A DNA stretch of 64,000 nt from Flavisolibacter ginsenosidimutans (lineage in GTDB: Bacteria > Bacteroidota > Bacteroidia > Chitinophagales > Chitinophagaceae). Positions within the stretch are counted from its first letter, which is position 1, and the number at the start of each line of letters is the position of its first letter. A program made the translations under genes and the position numbers. The stretch lies in assembly GCF_007970805.1 (NCBI RefSeq), contig NZ_CP042433.1, positions 1,984,001 through 2,048,000 on the forward strand, given 5' to 3'. Of this stretch, positions 35,444 to 44,240 are shown in pieces. Below the pieces are notes generated by a model, which was given only the letters and a program-made list of their open reading frames with translations, was not told the DNA's origin and made no database searches.

Positions 35444-36199
35444 TTAGCCCTTCTGATTAAAATGTTGAACAATGTTCACGCGAAAAATATTTTGATCTTC
35501 AAGGGTATTGTTTGCCCGCCATTGGAAAATTTTCATGTACTGTGTTTGCAACGCAACGGTACGGGAGACTTTAAGATTTACGCCAACCCAGGTGCGGTTT
35601 TGATCCAGAAAACGGTTGCTGTTCCAGTAGCCGGGACTGGCCATAAACTCGTTGCCAATCACCGGCGCTACTCTTCCTCCGCGCAATGGCTTTTGCAATT
35701 CTGTGCGATAACGCATCCGCGTCACGTAATCGTAGCTGTTCATTTTCTGTCCGTTTTTTACGCCTTGTATCCAGCGTTCTTCCACACGCATCCGTTGCCA
35801 AAATACCCACTTGCCTTTCAGTGTATAATTTACTTCCTGCCAGCCGCGCCACTCGTTTTTAAAAAAGAATTCGTCGAAGTATTGTGCACCGCGATACAAG
35901 CCAAGGCCTGCGCCCACACGCCACTTGTCGGTTAGCTTATCCGACAAGCCGAGGTCCAACACTTGCTCGTTCCACCGTTGCACCCATTGTTTTAAGTGCA
36001 ATTCAGTTTCGGATACAATCGTCAACCGGTTGTTGAGATGAATGTTTCCGAAATGACAAAGCCAGACTCCGTTTGTATAAATTGTTTGCCGCTGCGCTTT
36101 CAATACCGTGGGCGAAAGCATCAGCAATGCAATTGCATACCTGCTTGTTATAACGGAAACCGATTTTAAACGGAACGATATGCGGCTGGCTCCTCTCAT
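35444..36199 (-). CDS. DUF2490 outer membrane beta-barrel-like protein
   Basis: This 251-residue exported protein resembles DUF2490: alternating aromatic strands (YTNGVWLCHFGNIHLNNRL; WRVGAGLGLYRG; QKPLRGGRVAPVIGNEF) ending IFRVNIVQHFN. The N-terminal region is a long basic stretch then a hydrophobic segment (YAIALLMLSPTVLKAQ), consistent with a signal peptide; translation may start at an internal Met. It lies tightly between cysI and the TSUP fusion with gaps of 1 and 2 bases, so it is probably co-expressed with sulfur assimilation. Its role there is not known. Confidence 0.72.
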   Translation of the reverse strand: MRGASRISFRLKSVSVITSRYAIALLMLSPTVLKAQRQTIYTNGVWLCHFGNIHLNNRLTIVSETELHLKQWVQRWNEQVLDLGLSDKLTDKWRVGAGLGLYRGAQYFDEFFFKNEWRGWQEVNYTLKGKWVFWQRMRVEERWIQGVKNGQKMNSYDYVTRMRYRTELQKPLRGGRVAPVIGNEFMASPGYWNSNRFLDQNRTWVGVNLKVSRTVALQTQYMKIFQWRANNTLEDQNIFRVNIVQHFNQKG

Positions 36200-36200
36200 T

Positions 36201-37868
36201 CTACGAGGTTACCAATTTTTCCCGAATCACAAAATCACCAAACGTTTCGCCATTGATTCGATTGGCCGCGTAACGACCAAACAATTCATCTAGTTGTTCA
36301 AGAATGGCCTTTTCGTCAAGACTGTCTTTGTATTTTACGTTCAGCCTCTCTCCCAGCCTGTCGCCGCCAATATGCAAATTGTAGTGGCCCACTGATGTAC
36401 CGATGAAGCCAATCTCCGCCAGCGTTGAACGTCCGCAACCGTTGGGGCAACCGGTCATGCGTATGCTGATTTCCTCGTTCAACAAATTGTGTTTTTGAAG
36501 AAGCAATTCAATCTTCGAAAGGAGCGTAGGCAAATAACGCTGCGCTTCAGCCATGGCAAGCGGACAAGTATTCAAGGCTACGCAAGCCACCGCGTTGCGG
36601 CGAATGCCGCTTGCTTTATCGGTATGCTCAATAAGTTTAAACTCGGTAAGTATAGATTCGATGGTTGCCTTGTCTTCAGCAGCAATGTCACCAAGCGTAA
36701 GATTTTGATTGGTTGTAAAACGAAAATTCGCTTTGCCTGTTTTCGCAATCTTCAGCAAGGCTGTTTTCAGCTTGATGTTTTTATCATCGGTCACGCGGCC
36801 GTTTTCAATAAATACCGTGTAATGCCAATTTCCGTCACTGCTTTGTTCCCAACCAAAATGATCGCGGCGTTCGGTGAACGTGTAAGACTTTGCGGGTTCA
36901 AACGAAAAGCCCAAACGCTTTTCTGTTTCGGCTTTGAACGCTTCAACGCCCATGTTGTCAACCGTGTATTTCAAGCGGGCCAGTTTGCGGTCGCTGCGGT
37001 TGCCGTAGTCGCGTTGCACGGTGGCAATTGTGTAAACAGTCTCAATCAGCTTTTCTTCGGGCACAAAACCAATCACCGTTGCCAGTCGCGGGTAAGTTGC
37101 CGCATTGCCGTGCGTCATTCCCAAACCACCACCAACGGCCACGTTGAAGCCAAGCAATTTTTCATTTTCAATTATCGCAATCAGCGCAACGTCGTTGCTG
37201 AAAACATCTATGTCGTTGTTGGGCGGAATGGCAATGGCCACTTTGTATTTGCGCGGCATGTAACGGTCTTGGTACAGCGGATCGTCTTCGGTTGTCTCCA
37301 CCAACTTTTCTTCGTCCAACCACACTTCGTAATAGGCTCTTGTTTTGGGACGCATGGCTTCGCTGATCTTTCTCGCGTAGCCGTGAATGTGAGCGTGCAG
37401 CGGCGAAATAGAGGGATGGCTACTGGCAATTACGTTGCGGTTTACGTCGCCGCAGGCCGCGATGGAATCAAGGCCAACGAGATTAAAATCTTTCAGCGTG
37501 GGTTTCACGTTGTGCTTTAAGATGCCGTGCAACTGTATCGTTTGCCGCGTGGTGATTTTTATTACCCCGGTTGAATACTTGCCGGCAATATGATGCGCCC
37601 CAATCCATTGTTCGGGTGTCAGCAATCCACCCGGAATGCGCATGCGGATCATAAACGAATAAAGCTTGTCGAGCTTTTGCGCCGCACGTTCTTCGCGCAG
37701 GTCGCGGTCATCTTGCACGTACATGCCGTGAAACTTCGTCAACGCATGATCGTGTTCACGCACCGCACCGGTCAGTTCATCCAGCAGGCTTTCTTTTAAC
37801 GTTCCACGCAAGCCCATGCTGGCTTGCTTTATTTTTTCTACACCCGATAAATTCTTTTGCTCCGTCAT
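36201..37868 (-). CDS. cysI: Assimilatory sulfite reductase, hemoprotein subunit
   Basis: This 555-residue siroheme/[4Fe-4S] protein reduces sulfite to sulfide with electrons from CysJ. The two nitrite/sulfite reductase repeats are visible. The cluster-binding Cys occur in CVALNTCPLA and TGCPNGCGRS. GITTRQTIQLHGILK-like and IASSHPSISPLHAHIHGYARK segments surround the siroheme pocket. Full length. It follows cysJ after R1 and R2 elements, which separate the two genes by 278 bases, and leads into DUF2490 and the TSUP fusion. Confidence 0.95.
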   Translation of the reverse strand: MTEQKNLSGVEKIKQASMGLRGTLKESLLDELTGAVREHDHALTKFHGMYVQDDRDLREERAAQKLDKLYSFMIRMRIPGGLLTPEQWIGAHHIAGKYSTGVIKITTRQTIQLHGILKHNVKPTLKDFNLVGLDSIAACGDVNRNVIASSHPSISPLHAHIHGYARKISEAMRPKTRAYYEVWLDEEKLVETTEDDPLYQDRYMPRKYKVAIAIPPNNDIDVFSNDVALIAIIENEKLLGFNVAVGGGLGMTHGNAATYPRLATVIGFVPEEKLIETVYTIATVQRDYGNRSDRKLARLKYTVDNMGVEAFKAETEKRLGFSFEPAKSYTFTERRDHFGWEQSSDGNWHYTVFIENGRVTDDKNIKLKTALLKIAKTGKANFRFTTNQNLTLGDIAAEDKATIESILTEFKLIEHTDKASGIRRNAVACVALNTCPLAMAEAQRYLPTLLSKIELLLQKHNLLNEEISIRMTGCPNGCGRSTLAEIGFIGTSVGHYNLHIGGDRLGERLNVKYKDSLDEKAILEQLDELFGRYAANRINGETFGDFVIREKLVTS

Positions 37869-37875
37869 TTGTAAT

Positions 37876-37955
37876 TATATTTTTGAACCAGAGGTTCGTC
37901 TATCTATAAAGCTTTCGTTGCGTCGCACTCTTGTACTGCAACAAGTCTATTCGGC
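37876..37955 (+). repeat. R1 element, left half, abutting R2
   Basis: TTTTTGAACCAGAGGTTC, then CGTTGCGTCGCACTCTTG, then ACAAGTCTATTCGGC reproduces the R1 left half. It runs directly into an R2 element, as if R2 had inserted into or replaced the other half. Confidence 0.6.
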
Positions 37956-38144
37956 GGCCCATCCCGACCTTCCCGGTGGGAAGGCCATCCGCCGCACTGG
38001 GCCAGCTTTGCGACGTTTCGTTTTTATTTCAATTCTTACAAAAGCATTGAGCTTATCTTTTGCTTTCAACCTGTTTCCACCCTTCCCACCGGGAAGGGCT
38101 TTAGCACCATCAACAACAATCAGAAATGGTTGTTGGGATGGGCC
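37956..38144. repeat. R2 element, copy A
   Basis: Terminal inverted GGCCCATCCC and GGGATGGGCC (10 bases) enclose a second exact inverted pair, CCTTCCCGGTGGGAAGG (37968-37984) and CCTTCCCACCGGGAAGG (38081-38097), each itself a hairpin. The 188 bases match copy B at 42.7 kb without difference by my reading. No ORF. It lies between cysJ and cysI. Confidence 0.85.
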
Positions 38145-38146
38145 GT

Positions 38147-39955
38147 TTAAAACACCTCCTTCTCGTAACGCCCAGCCTTTTTCAACTCTGCGAAATATTT
38201 TGCAGCTTCTTCTTCTGAAATGTTTTTGCCTTCTTTGATAATTTGCTTCAAAGCGCTTTCAACCTTTTCGTGCAACGGGCCTTTCTCGCCGCACAAGTAA
38301 ACGCTTGCGCCGCCTTCAATCCATTCGAACAATTCTTTTGCGTGTTGCAGCATCTTGTGCTCTACATAAATTCTCTCTTCACCATCGCGACTAAACGCTA
38401 CGTTCATTTTTGTAAGCGAGCCTGTTGCTAAATATGATTGCCATTCGGTTTGATAAAGAAAGTCCGTAGCAAAATGTTGCTCGCCGAAGAACAACCAACT
38501 GCGGCCGGTAGCACCTTGTGCATCGCGTTCGGCAACGAAGGAACGGTATGGCGCAATGCCAATGCCGGGGCCAATCATGACGATGTCTTTTTCGGGAGCG
38601 GGCAACTTGAACGCACGGTTCTTGTGAATGTAAAAACGAAACACAGTGCCTACTTCAATCTCGCCCATAAACTCACTGCACAAACCAAAATGTTGGTTGT
38701 CTTCCAACAAAAAGCTGTGCTTGCCAACCGTGAGGTGCAGTTCACCTTCGTGCACCGATGGTGACGAAGAAATGGAGTACAATCGCGGTGCAATTGACTT
38801 GAGCAACTTTATCACTTCTGCGCCTTGCGCGGCATCTTTCACCGGGTAAATGCGCAACAGGTCTTTGAAATCCATGCGGGTGTCGGGAATCTGCTGACCC
38901 GTTATTTCCGCATAGCTTTTTATGGTTGACGTTAGCAGGTAGCAAACGTTCAATTCTTTTGTCAACAACTCTTCTACCGTGCCGTTGTGCTTTTCGGTTG
39001 CAAGCACAAGGTTGCGGTCAATGCCCGTTAGCTTAATGATTTCTTCAACAACTGCTTTCCTGTTTTGCGGAACAATGGCGAGTGAATCACCGGGTTCGTA
39101 TTCCACGACTTCGTTCACACCAATCTCAATGTGAAAGGTTTGCTTTTTAGAGCCGCGGCCGTTCAGGTTTATGTTGGTGAGAATTTTCCCTTCGTAATAT
39201 CTTTTGCCTTTTACTTTTGGCGCGGCCGGTACTGCTGCCGTTGAAGGCTTTGCGGCAACCACTTCTTTTGGCGCATCTGCAGATTTAACCGTATTCAGAA
39301 CAGTGTCAAACCATTTGTCCGCATCTTCTTCGTAATCCACGTCGCATTTTTGCAAAGGGGCCAAACGATTACCGCCCAACTTTTGCAACTGCGCATTCAC
39401 GTCTTCACCGGTTTTGCAAAACAGTGGGTAAGCCGCATCGCCCAATCCCAGTACGGCGTATTTTAAATTGGGCAACGCAAGGCCGCCGGCAAACAAAGCA
39501 TCGTAAAACTTTTTTGCGCCAACCGGTGGCTCGCCTTCGCCTTGCGTGCTGATGACAACAAAGAACAATTCTTCTTTTAAAAGATCTGCTGGTTTGTATT
39601 GATCAAGTGAAACAAGCTTTACTTGCACGCCGCTTTTCTTTGCTTTACCTGCAAGTGCAATTGCGAGCTTTTTTGCGTTGCCGGTTTCGGTACCGTATGC
39701 AAGAGTGATGCGGCCCGTCCCAACCTTCCCGGTGGAAAGGCCATCCGCGCTGCGCTCCTCGCTGTGCGGGGACTCAACATTTTTATTCGATTCTTCAACA
39801 GGCGAGGGCTGTGGGTTGGAAAGCCCCTCCACCGGAAGGGTTTGGGGAGGCCGTCCCAACAAGCCCGTCAAATAACCGTTCAGCCAAATGATTTCATCGC
39901 GGGACAAATCTGCCACCAACTCGTTTACAAGCCTAATTTTTGCGTTCCCTAACAT
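38147..39955 (-). CDS. cysJ: Assimilatory sulfite reductase (NADPH), flavoprotein subunit
   Basis: This 602-residue diflavin reductase carries electrons from NADPH through FAD and FMN to CysI. It has an N-terminal helix (DLSRDEIIWLNGYLTGLL), an FMN flavodoxin domain (LAYGTETGNAKKLA; VVISTQGEGEPP; AVLGLGDAAYPLFC), a FAD domain (RLYSISSSPSVHEGELHLTV) and an NADPH domain (MIGPGIGIAPYRSF; FFGEQHFATDFLYQ; YLCGEKGPLHEKV). Residues about 35-81, a Pro/Ser/Glu-rich linker, are encoded by a diverged R2 repeat read in frame. That linker is variable in the family, so function is probably kept. Confidence 0.95.
   Translation of the reverse strand: MLGNAKIRLVNELVADLSRDEIIWLNGYLTGLLGRPPQTLPVEGLSNPQPSPVEESNKNVESPHSEERSADGLSTGKVGTGRITLAYGTETGNAKKLAIALAGKAKKSGVQVKLVSLDQYKPADLLKEELFFVVISTQGEGEPPVGAKKFYDALFAGGLALPNLKYAVLGLGDAAYPLFCKTGEDVNAQLQKLGGNRLAPLQKCDVDYEEDADKWFDTVLNTVKSADAPKEVVAAKPSTAAVPAAPKVKGKRYYEGKILTNINLNGRGSKKQTFHIEIGVNEVVEYEPGDSLAIVPQNRKAVVEEIIKLTGIDRNLVLATEKHNGTVEELLTKELNVCYLLTSTIKSYAEITGQQIPDTRMDFKDLLRIYPVKDAAQGAEVIKLLKSIAPRLYSISSSPSVHEGELHLTVGKHSFLLEDNQHFGLCSEFMGEIEVGTVFRFYIHKNRAFKLPAPEKDIVMIGPGIGIAPYRSFVAERDAQGATGRSWLFFGEQHFATDFLYQTEWQSYLATGSLTKMNVAFSRDGEERIYVEHKMLQHAKELFEWIEGGASVYLCGEKGPLHEKVESALKQIIKEGKNISEEEAAKYFAELKKAGRYEKEVF
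39712..39853. repeat. R2 element, diverged copy D inside the cysJ coding sequence
   Basis: GGCCCGTCCCAACCTTCCCGG opens the element, followed by GTGGAAAGGCCATCCGC; CCTCCACCGGAAGGG and GGGGAGGCC close it. These are R2 end sequences with substitutions. The length keeps the cysJ frame open and it encodes the linker between the N-terminal helix and the flavodoxin domain. Confidence 0.75.
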
Positions 39956-39964
39956 CGTTTTTGT

Positions 39965-40789
39965 TTATGCTGTTAAGCCAAGAATTTCAATTTTTGCTGC
40001 CGTTCTTTCGTACAGTGCTTTAAAGTATTCCGCCGTTTGCGATTCTTCGGCCTTCCAACCAAAGCCTTTGTGCAAACCCACCACTTTTCCAATAATCACA
40101 AGCGTCGGAGAAAAGAAAACTTTATTCTTCAAGGTTGTTTCGTAATCGTACAAACTGCTGGTGTAAACTTTTTGGTAAGGTGTTGTAGCTTGTTCAATCA
40201 CGGCCAATTCTTTTGCCGCGTCAATTCTATTTTCAACAAGCTTTGCTACTACGTTGTCCAGCGTTTCCGACGACATGTAAAACACAAGCGTGTCTTCGGT
40301 TTGCGCCAACTCTTTCCAATAAGCTTCCGTTACCACATCCGATTTATACGCCGTTAAAAAACGAACCGCTGTGGAATGATTGCGTGCTGTAAGCGGAATA
40401 CCGGTGTAAGCCGCGGCACCCAAGGCAGCGGTAATGCCGGGCACAAGCTCATAAGGAATTTGATGCTGCACGAGTGTTTCCAATTCGTCCAATACGTTAG
40501 AGAAAATGGAAACATCACCGCCTTTCAAACGAACCACAAGCTTTCCTTCGCCAGCATAACTCACCATCAATTCATTAATAGTTTGTTGCGGGGTGGAAGC
40601 GCCTCTTCTGCATTGCTTGCCCACGTAAACAATCTCCGCCTGCGGCGAAACATAGGCCCGCAAAATCTCAGGGCTGACCAGTCGGTCGGCTAACACTACG
40701 TCGGCGGTTTGCAGGATCCGATAAGCCTTGATGGTAAGCAGTTCCGGGTCGCCCGGTCCGGCTCCTATGAGAATCACTTTGCCTTTCAT
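39965..40789 (-). CDS. cobA: Uroporphyrinogen-III C-methyltransferase
   Basis: This 274-residue SUMT methylates uroporphyrinogen III twice to precorrin-2, using SAM. Motifs: VILIGAGPGDPELLTIKAYRIL, ADVVLADRLVS, YVGKQCRRGASTPQQTINELM, VVRLKGGDVSIF and VPGITAALGAAAYTGIPLTAR. It lacks the CysG N-terminal unit, which is instead supplied by the TSUP fusion in the same cluster. Its product serves CysI siroheme here. The ATG gives MKGKVILIG; the frame is open 13 codons upstream. It sits 9 bases before cysJ. Confidence 0.94.
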   Translation of the reverse strand: MKGKVILIGAGPGDPELLTIKAYRILQTADVVLADRLVSPEILRAYVSPQAEIVYVGKQCRRGASTPQQTINELMVSYAGEGKLVVRLKGGDVSIFSNVLDELETLVQHQIPYELVPGITAALGAAAYTGIPLTARNHSTAVRFLTAYKSDVVTEAYWKELAQTEDTLVFYMSSETLDNVVAKLVENRIDAAKELAVIEQATTPYQKVYTSSLYDYETTLKNKVFFSPTLVIIGKVVGLHKGFGWKAEESQTAEYFKALYERTAAKIEILGLTA

Positions 40790-40898
40790 CGTTGTTCGTT
40801 TTGCTTTGAACAAACAACAGCAAGACAAGGCCTTTTACCACGCGAAGCGGTGTGACGGCGGTTGTAATTGTGCTGTTGAAAATTCTTTTCATGATAAA

Positions 40899-40956
40899 AG
40901 TGAATGATGAATAGTGAAGAGTCAATCATTCACAATTGACTGTTCACTATTGACTT
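40899..40956. repeat. Word palindrome (GTGAATAGTGAA type)
   Basis: TGAATGATGAATAGTGAAGAG faces words ATTGACTGTTCACTATTGAC, so that AATAGTGAA and TTCACTATT pair, with the shorter pair GTCAATCATTCA/TGAATGAT. It lies between cysK and cobA. Confidence 0.65.
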
Positions 40957-40958
40957 TG

Positions 40959-41873
40959 TTATTGAAACAATCCTTCAATGGATAGATAGCGTTCGCCGGT
41001 ATCGTAGTTGAAGGTTAGAACCTTTGCGCCTTTTGGAATTTCAGGAAGTTTTTTTGCCACGGCCGCAACGGCCGCGCCGGTTGAAATGCCGGCAAGAATT
41101 CCCTCTTCTTTTGCAAGGCGTTGTGCGTAATCGAATGCCTCGTCTTTTTCCGCTGTAATCACACCGTCCAATACTTCACGGTTTAAGATGGAAGGAATGA
41201 AATTGGCACCCAGTCCTTGCAAGGGATGCGGGCCCGGTGCCCCGCCACTGAGGATTGGTGAAAGTGCCGGCTCAACAGCAAACACTTTTAGTCCCGGAAT
41301 GGCTTTCTTAACCACTTCCGCAATCGCGGTTATGTGTCCGCCCGTGCCCACACCGGTAATGACATAATCCAGTCCGCTTTCCTTAAAATCGTTGATGATT
41401 TCCTGTGCGGTTGTTTTGCGGTGAATTTCCACATTGGCTTCGTTATCGAACTGTTGTGGTATCCATGCGTTTGGTGTTTCTTTCGCCAACTCCTGTGCTT
41501 TTTCAACGGCTCCTTTCATCCCTTTCTCACGTGCCGACAAAACAAACTCAGCGCCGTACAACGACATTAAACGGCGGCGTTCAATGCTCATGCTTTCGGG
41601 CATTACCAAAATAAGTTTGTATCCTTTTACTGCTGCAACAAGCGCCAGTCCAATGCCGGTGTTGCCAGAAGTTGGTTCAATAATGACGCTGTCTTTTTTC
41701 AGAATTCCTTTTTGCTCGGCGTCCTCAATCATTGACAGTGCGATGCGGTCTTTTATGCTGGCGCCAGGATTGGAGCGTTCGAGCTTAATCCATACTTCGT
41801 GGTCGGGGAAAAGTTTTTTTAACCGTACGTGCGGTGTATTGCCTATCGTTTCTAAAATGCTGTTCGCTTTCAT
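40959..41873 (-). CDS. cysK: Cysteine synthase A (O-acetylserine sulfhydrylase)
   Basis: This 304-residue PLP enzyme makes cysteine from O-acetylserine and sulfide. PLP Lys41 lies in [16 protein letters not shown]; the substrate loop is [12 protein letters not shown] and the phosphate-binding loop is GVGTGGHI. It has normal length from the ATG at 41873; the upstream open frame has no family similarity. It follows cysE by 11 bases, so both steps of cysteine synthesis are coupled. Confidence 0.95.
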   Translation of the reverse strand: MKANSILETIGNTPHVRLKKLFPDHEVWIKLERSNPGASIKDRIALSMIEDAEQKGILKKDSVIIEPTSGNTGIGLALVAAVKGYKLILVMPESMSIERRRLMSLYGAEFVLSAREKGMKGAVEKAQELAKETPNAWIPQQFDNEANVEIHRKTTAQEIINDFKESGLDYVITGVGTGGHITAIAEVVKKAIPGLKVFAVEPALSPILSGGAPGPHPLQGLGANFIPSILNREVLDGVITAEKDEAFDYAQRLAKEEGILAGISTGAAVAAVAKKLPEIPKGAKVLTFNYDTGERYLSIEGLFQ

Positions 41874-41884
41874 CGTTAGATGTT

Positions 41885-42715
41885 TTAGATGATAAAATTG
41901 ATTGGTTCTGGGAATGGGTTTTTGTCTTTGATTTTTATTTCGCTCTTGTGGTACACAACCGAATTTGACGGCACGCTGTACGTGAGCCAAACGTTGCCGC
42001 CGATGATGCTTCCTTTGCCAATGACGGTTTCACCGCCGAGGATCGTGGCGCCGGAATAAATCACCACTTCGTCTTCAATGGTTGGATGACGTTTGCTTCT
42101 GGCCAATTCCTTGGCAACGTTTAGTGCACCAAGAGTTACACCCTGATAAAGCTTTACGTTGCTGCCGATCACCGTTGTTTCACCTACGACGATTCCAGTT
42201 CCGTGGTCAATGGCAAAGGCAGTTCCGATTCTTGCTCCCGGGTGAATGTCGATGCCTGTTTTGCTGTGTGCGAATTCAGTAAACAATCGTGGCAAAAGCT
42301 TTACGCCTTGCTTCCACAACTGGTGCGACAAGCGATAAACAACCGTAGCAAAAAAACCGGGATAAGCAACCACCACTTCGGCAATGCTTTGCGCTGCGGG
42401 GTCGAAGTCGAGAATGGCTTGCGCGTCTTGCAAAAGAATTTTATAGAGATGCGGCAACTCAGCGAAGAAAGTGTTGGCAATCGTTTCTACTTCTGCTTCG
42501 TTCTTGCTGGTTTCTGCCAGCAGCAAAGCAAGGTTGCTTTTTAACCGTTTGTACTCGGCTTCCGTTTGAACATAATTCATTTTCTTTCCACCGGCCACAA
42601 AAAGAAAGTGAAACGCATCGCCAACGAAGGTTTCAGCGGTATGCTTGTCCGGAAAGCGTTGCGAAAGTTCGCTCCGGCTCTCCGTTAATTCGTACAAAAA
42701 ATTTGCTTCGTTCAT
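41885..42715 (-). CDS. cysE: Serine O-acetyltransferase
   Basis: This 276-residue enzyme acetylates serine to O-acetylserine. An N-terminal helical domain precedes a left-handed beta-helix with hexapeptide repeats: [20 protein letters not shown] (catalytic His region), VVIGETTVIG-type turns, and [10 protein letters not shown]. The tail ends PINFII, and a C-terminal Ile is the usual anchor for binding CysK in the cysteine synthase complex; that interaction is inferred. The R2 copy B begins 9 bases upstream of its start. Confidence 0.92.
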   Translation of the reverse strand: MNEANFLYELTESRSELSQRFPDKHTAETFVGDAFHFLFVAGGKKMNYVQTEAEYKRLKSNLALLLAETSKNEAEVETIANTFFAELPHLYKILLQDAQAILDFDPAAQSIAEVVVAYPGFFATVVYRLSHQLWKQGVKLLPRLFTEFAHSKTGIDIHPGARIGTAFAIDHGTGIVVGETTVIGSNVKLYQGVTLGALNVAKELARSKRHPTIEDEVVIYSGATILGGETVIGKGSIIGGNVWLTYSVPSNSVVYHKSEIKIKDKNPFPEPINFII

Positions 42716-42724
42716 TTTTGTTCA

Positions 42725-42912
42725 GCCCATCCCGACCTTCCCGGTGGGAAGGCCATCCGCCGCACTGGGCCAGCTTTGCGACGTTTCGTTTTTATTTCAA
42801 TTCTTACAAAAGCATTGAGCTTATCTTTTGCTTTCAACCTGTTTCCACCCTTCCCACCGGGAAGGGCTTTAGCACCATCAACAACAATCAGAAATGGTTG
42901 TTGGGATGGGCC
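42725..42912. repeat. R2 element, copy B
   Basis: This is the same 188-base sequence as copy A and in the same orientation, 4.77 kb away. It lies between the cysN stop and the cysE start inside the sulfur cluster and carries both inverted pairs. In the transcript it would form strong hairpins. Confidence 0.85.
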
Positions 42913-42913
42913 G

Positions 42914-44155
42914 CTATTGCAGCAACAAGGCGCCAGAAGTCATGTTGCTCGTTTGATCAATCAATATCGCGGTGCCGTTCGAAGACAACTTCGTGTACGC
43001 ATCATAAGACAACGGCTCCGCTGTTTTTATCCGCACTTTTACCACGTCGTTCAATTTGGCCGACTGCGGCGAAGGATGTTGTTCCAGCGTATTCACGTCC
43101 AGCTTGTATTCGATTTCTTTAACAACCGCTTTCACTCTGCGTGAGCCTTTTTGCAAAAGATATTTAGCCCCTTCGTGTAATTCCTTTGCGTCCATCCAGC
43201 ACACAAAAGCGTCGAACTCCTGTTCAAACTTTGGCAACTCGTGCTCTTTCACAAAAGCGTCGCCGCGGCTGATGTCAATGTCGTCTTTCAGGTGAAGAAT
43301 CACGCTCTGCCCGGCATAAGCTTCTTTCACTTCTTTCCCGGCTGCTTCAATCGCACTGATGGATGAAGTAAGGCCTTCGGGAAGAATTCGCACGACATCG
43401 TCAACTGCGTAGCTGCCGTTACTGATTCGTCCGGCGTAGCCACGGTAATCGTGCAAGTCTTCCGACTGCGGACGAATGACGTACTGAACTTGAAAGCGTG
43501 CAGGCGCATCGGTTGCACCGTGCGTCACTTCCAAATTCTCTAAATAAGAAAGCAAGGGTTCGCCTTTGTACCAGGGAAATTCAGGCGAGGTTGTTATGAT
43601 GTTATCACCTTTCAACGCACTCATTGGAATGTAGTAAACGTCTTGCAGGTTTAATTGCTTAGCCAGTGCTTTGTATTGTTCAACAATGACATCGTAAACA
43701 ACTTTGTCGTAATCCACCATGTCCATTTTGTTGATGGCAACAATCACGTGTGGAATTTGGAGCAAGGAAGCAATGATGGAATGACGCTTGGTTTGTTCCA
43801 CCACGCCGTTACGGGCATCAACAAGGATGACAATGCAATCAGCATTGGAAGCTCCGGTGATCATGTTGCGGGTGTACTGTATGTGCCCCGGTGCGTCGGC
43901 AATAATGAACTTACGCTTGGGCGTAGAAAAATATTTATACGCTACGTCAATAGTAATGCCTTGTTCTCTTTCGGCACGCAAACCATCGGTCAGCAAAGCC
44001 AAGTCAATCTCCGAATGCACCGCGTTCTTACTTTGCTTTTTCAGCGTTTCAAATTGGTCAACAAGAATGCTTTTGCTATCGTAAAGCAAGCGGCCGATCA
44101 AGGTGCTTTTTCCATCATCAACGCTGCCGGCGGTTATAAATCGTAAAAGGTCCAT
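42914..44155 (-). CDS. cysN: Sulfate adenylyltransferase subunit 1 (GTPase)
   Basis: This 413-residue EF-Tu-like GTPase drives sulfate activation to APS with CysD. G motifs: AGSVDDGKSTLIGRL (residues 9-23), DAPGHIQYTRNM and NKMDMVDYD. The switch region reads ERE-QGITIDVAYKYF. There is no fused APS kinase (CysC) domain, in keeping with direct reduction of APS by the cysH product. It follows cysD by 83 bases containing a word palindrome. Confidence 0.95.
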   Translation of the reverse strand: MDLLRFITAGSVDDGKSTLIGRLLYDSKSILVDQFETLKKQSKNAVHSEIDLALLTDGLRAEREQGITIDVAYKYFSTPKRKFIIADAPGHIQYTRNMITGASNADCIVILVDARNGVVEQTKRHSIIASLLQIPHVIVAINKMDMVDYDKVVYDVIVEQYKALAKQLNLQDVYYIPMSALKGDNIITTSPEFPWYKGEPLLSYLENLEVTHGATDAPARFQVQYVIRPQSEDLHDYRGYAGRISNGSYAVDDVVRILPEGLTSSISAIEAAGKEVKEAYAGQSVILHLKDDIDISRGDAFVKEHELPKFEQEFDAFVCWMDAKELHEGAKYLLQKGSRRVKAVVKEIEYKLDVNTLEQHPSPQSAKLNDVVKVRIKTAEPLSYDAYTKLSSNGTAILIDQTSNMTSGALLLQ

Positions 44156-44168
44156 AATGTTTTTTTTG

Positions 44169-44240
44169 GTGAAACGTCAGACGTGAGAAGTGAGACAAAG
44201 GAGTCTTCTGTTTGACGTTTAACGTTTCACGTCTGACGTT
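44169..44240. repeat. Word palindrome (ACGTCAGACGTGA type)
   Basis: AACGTCAGACGTGA at 44173-44186 pairs with TCACGTCTGACGTT at 44227-44240. Extra words GAGAAGTGAGAC and GTCTTCTG pair inside. It lies between cysD and cysN, overlaps the cysD stop codon and is related to the element at 2.9-3.1 kb. Confidence 0.7.

Noticed and set aside
36489-37520. 343-codon ORF antisense to cysI
   Set aside because: It is a shadow frame of a well-conserved gene, with irregular Cys/His-rich composition and no family resemblance.
40668-40925. ORF of 85 codons overlapping the cobA start (MKRIFNSTITT)
   Set aside because: It looked briefly like a leader with Thr codons, but it continues out of frame deep into cobA, has no codon run relevant to its neighbours and starts in a word palindrome.
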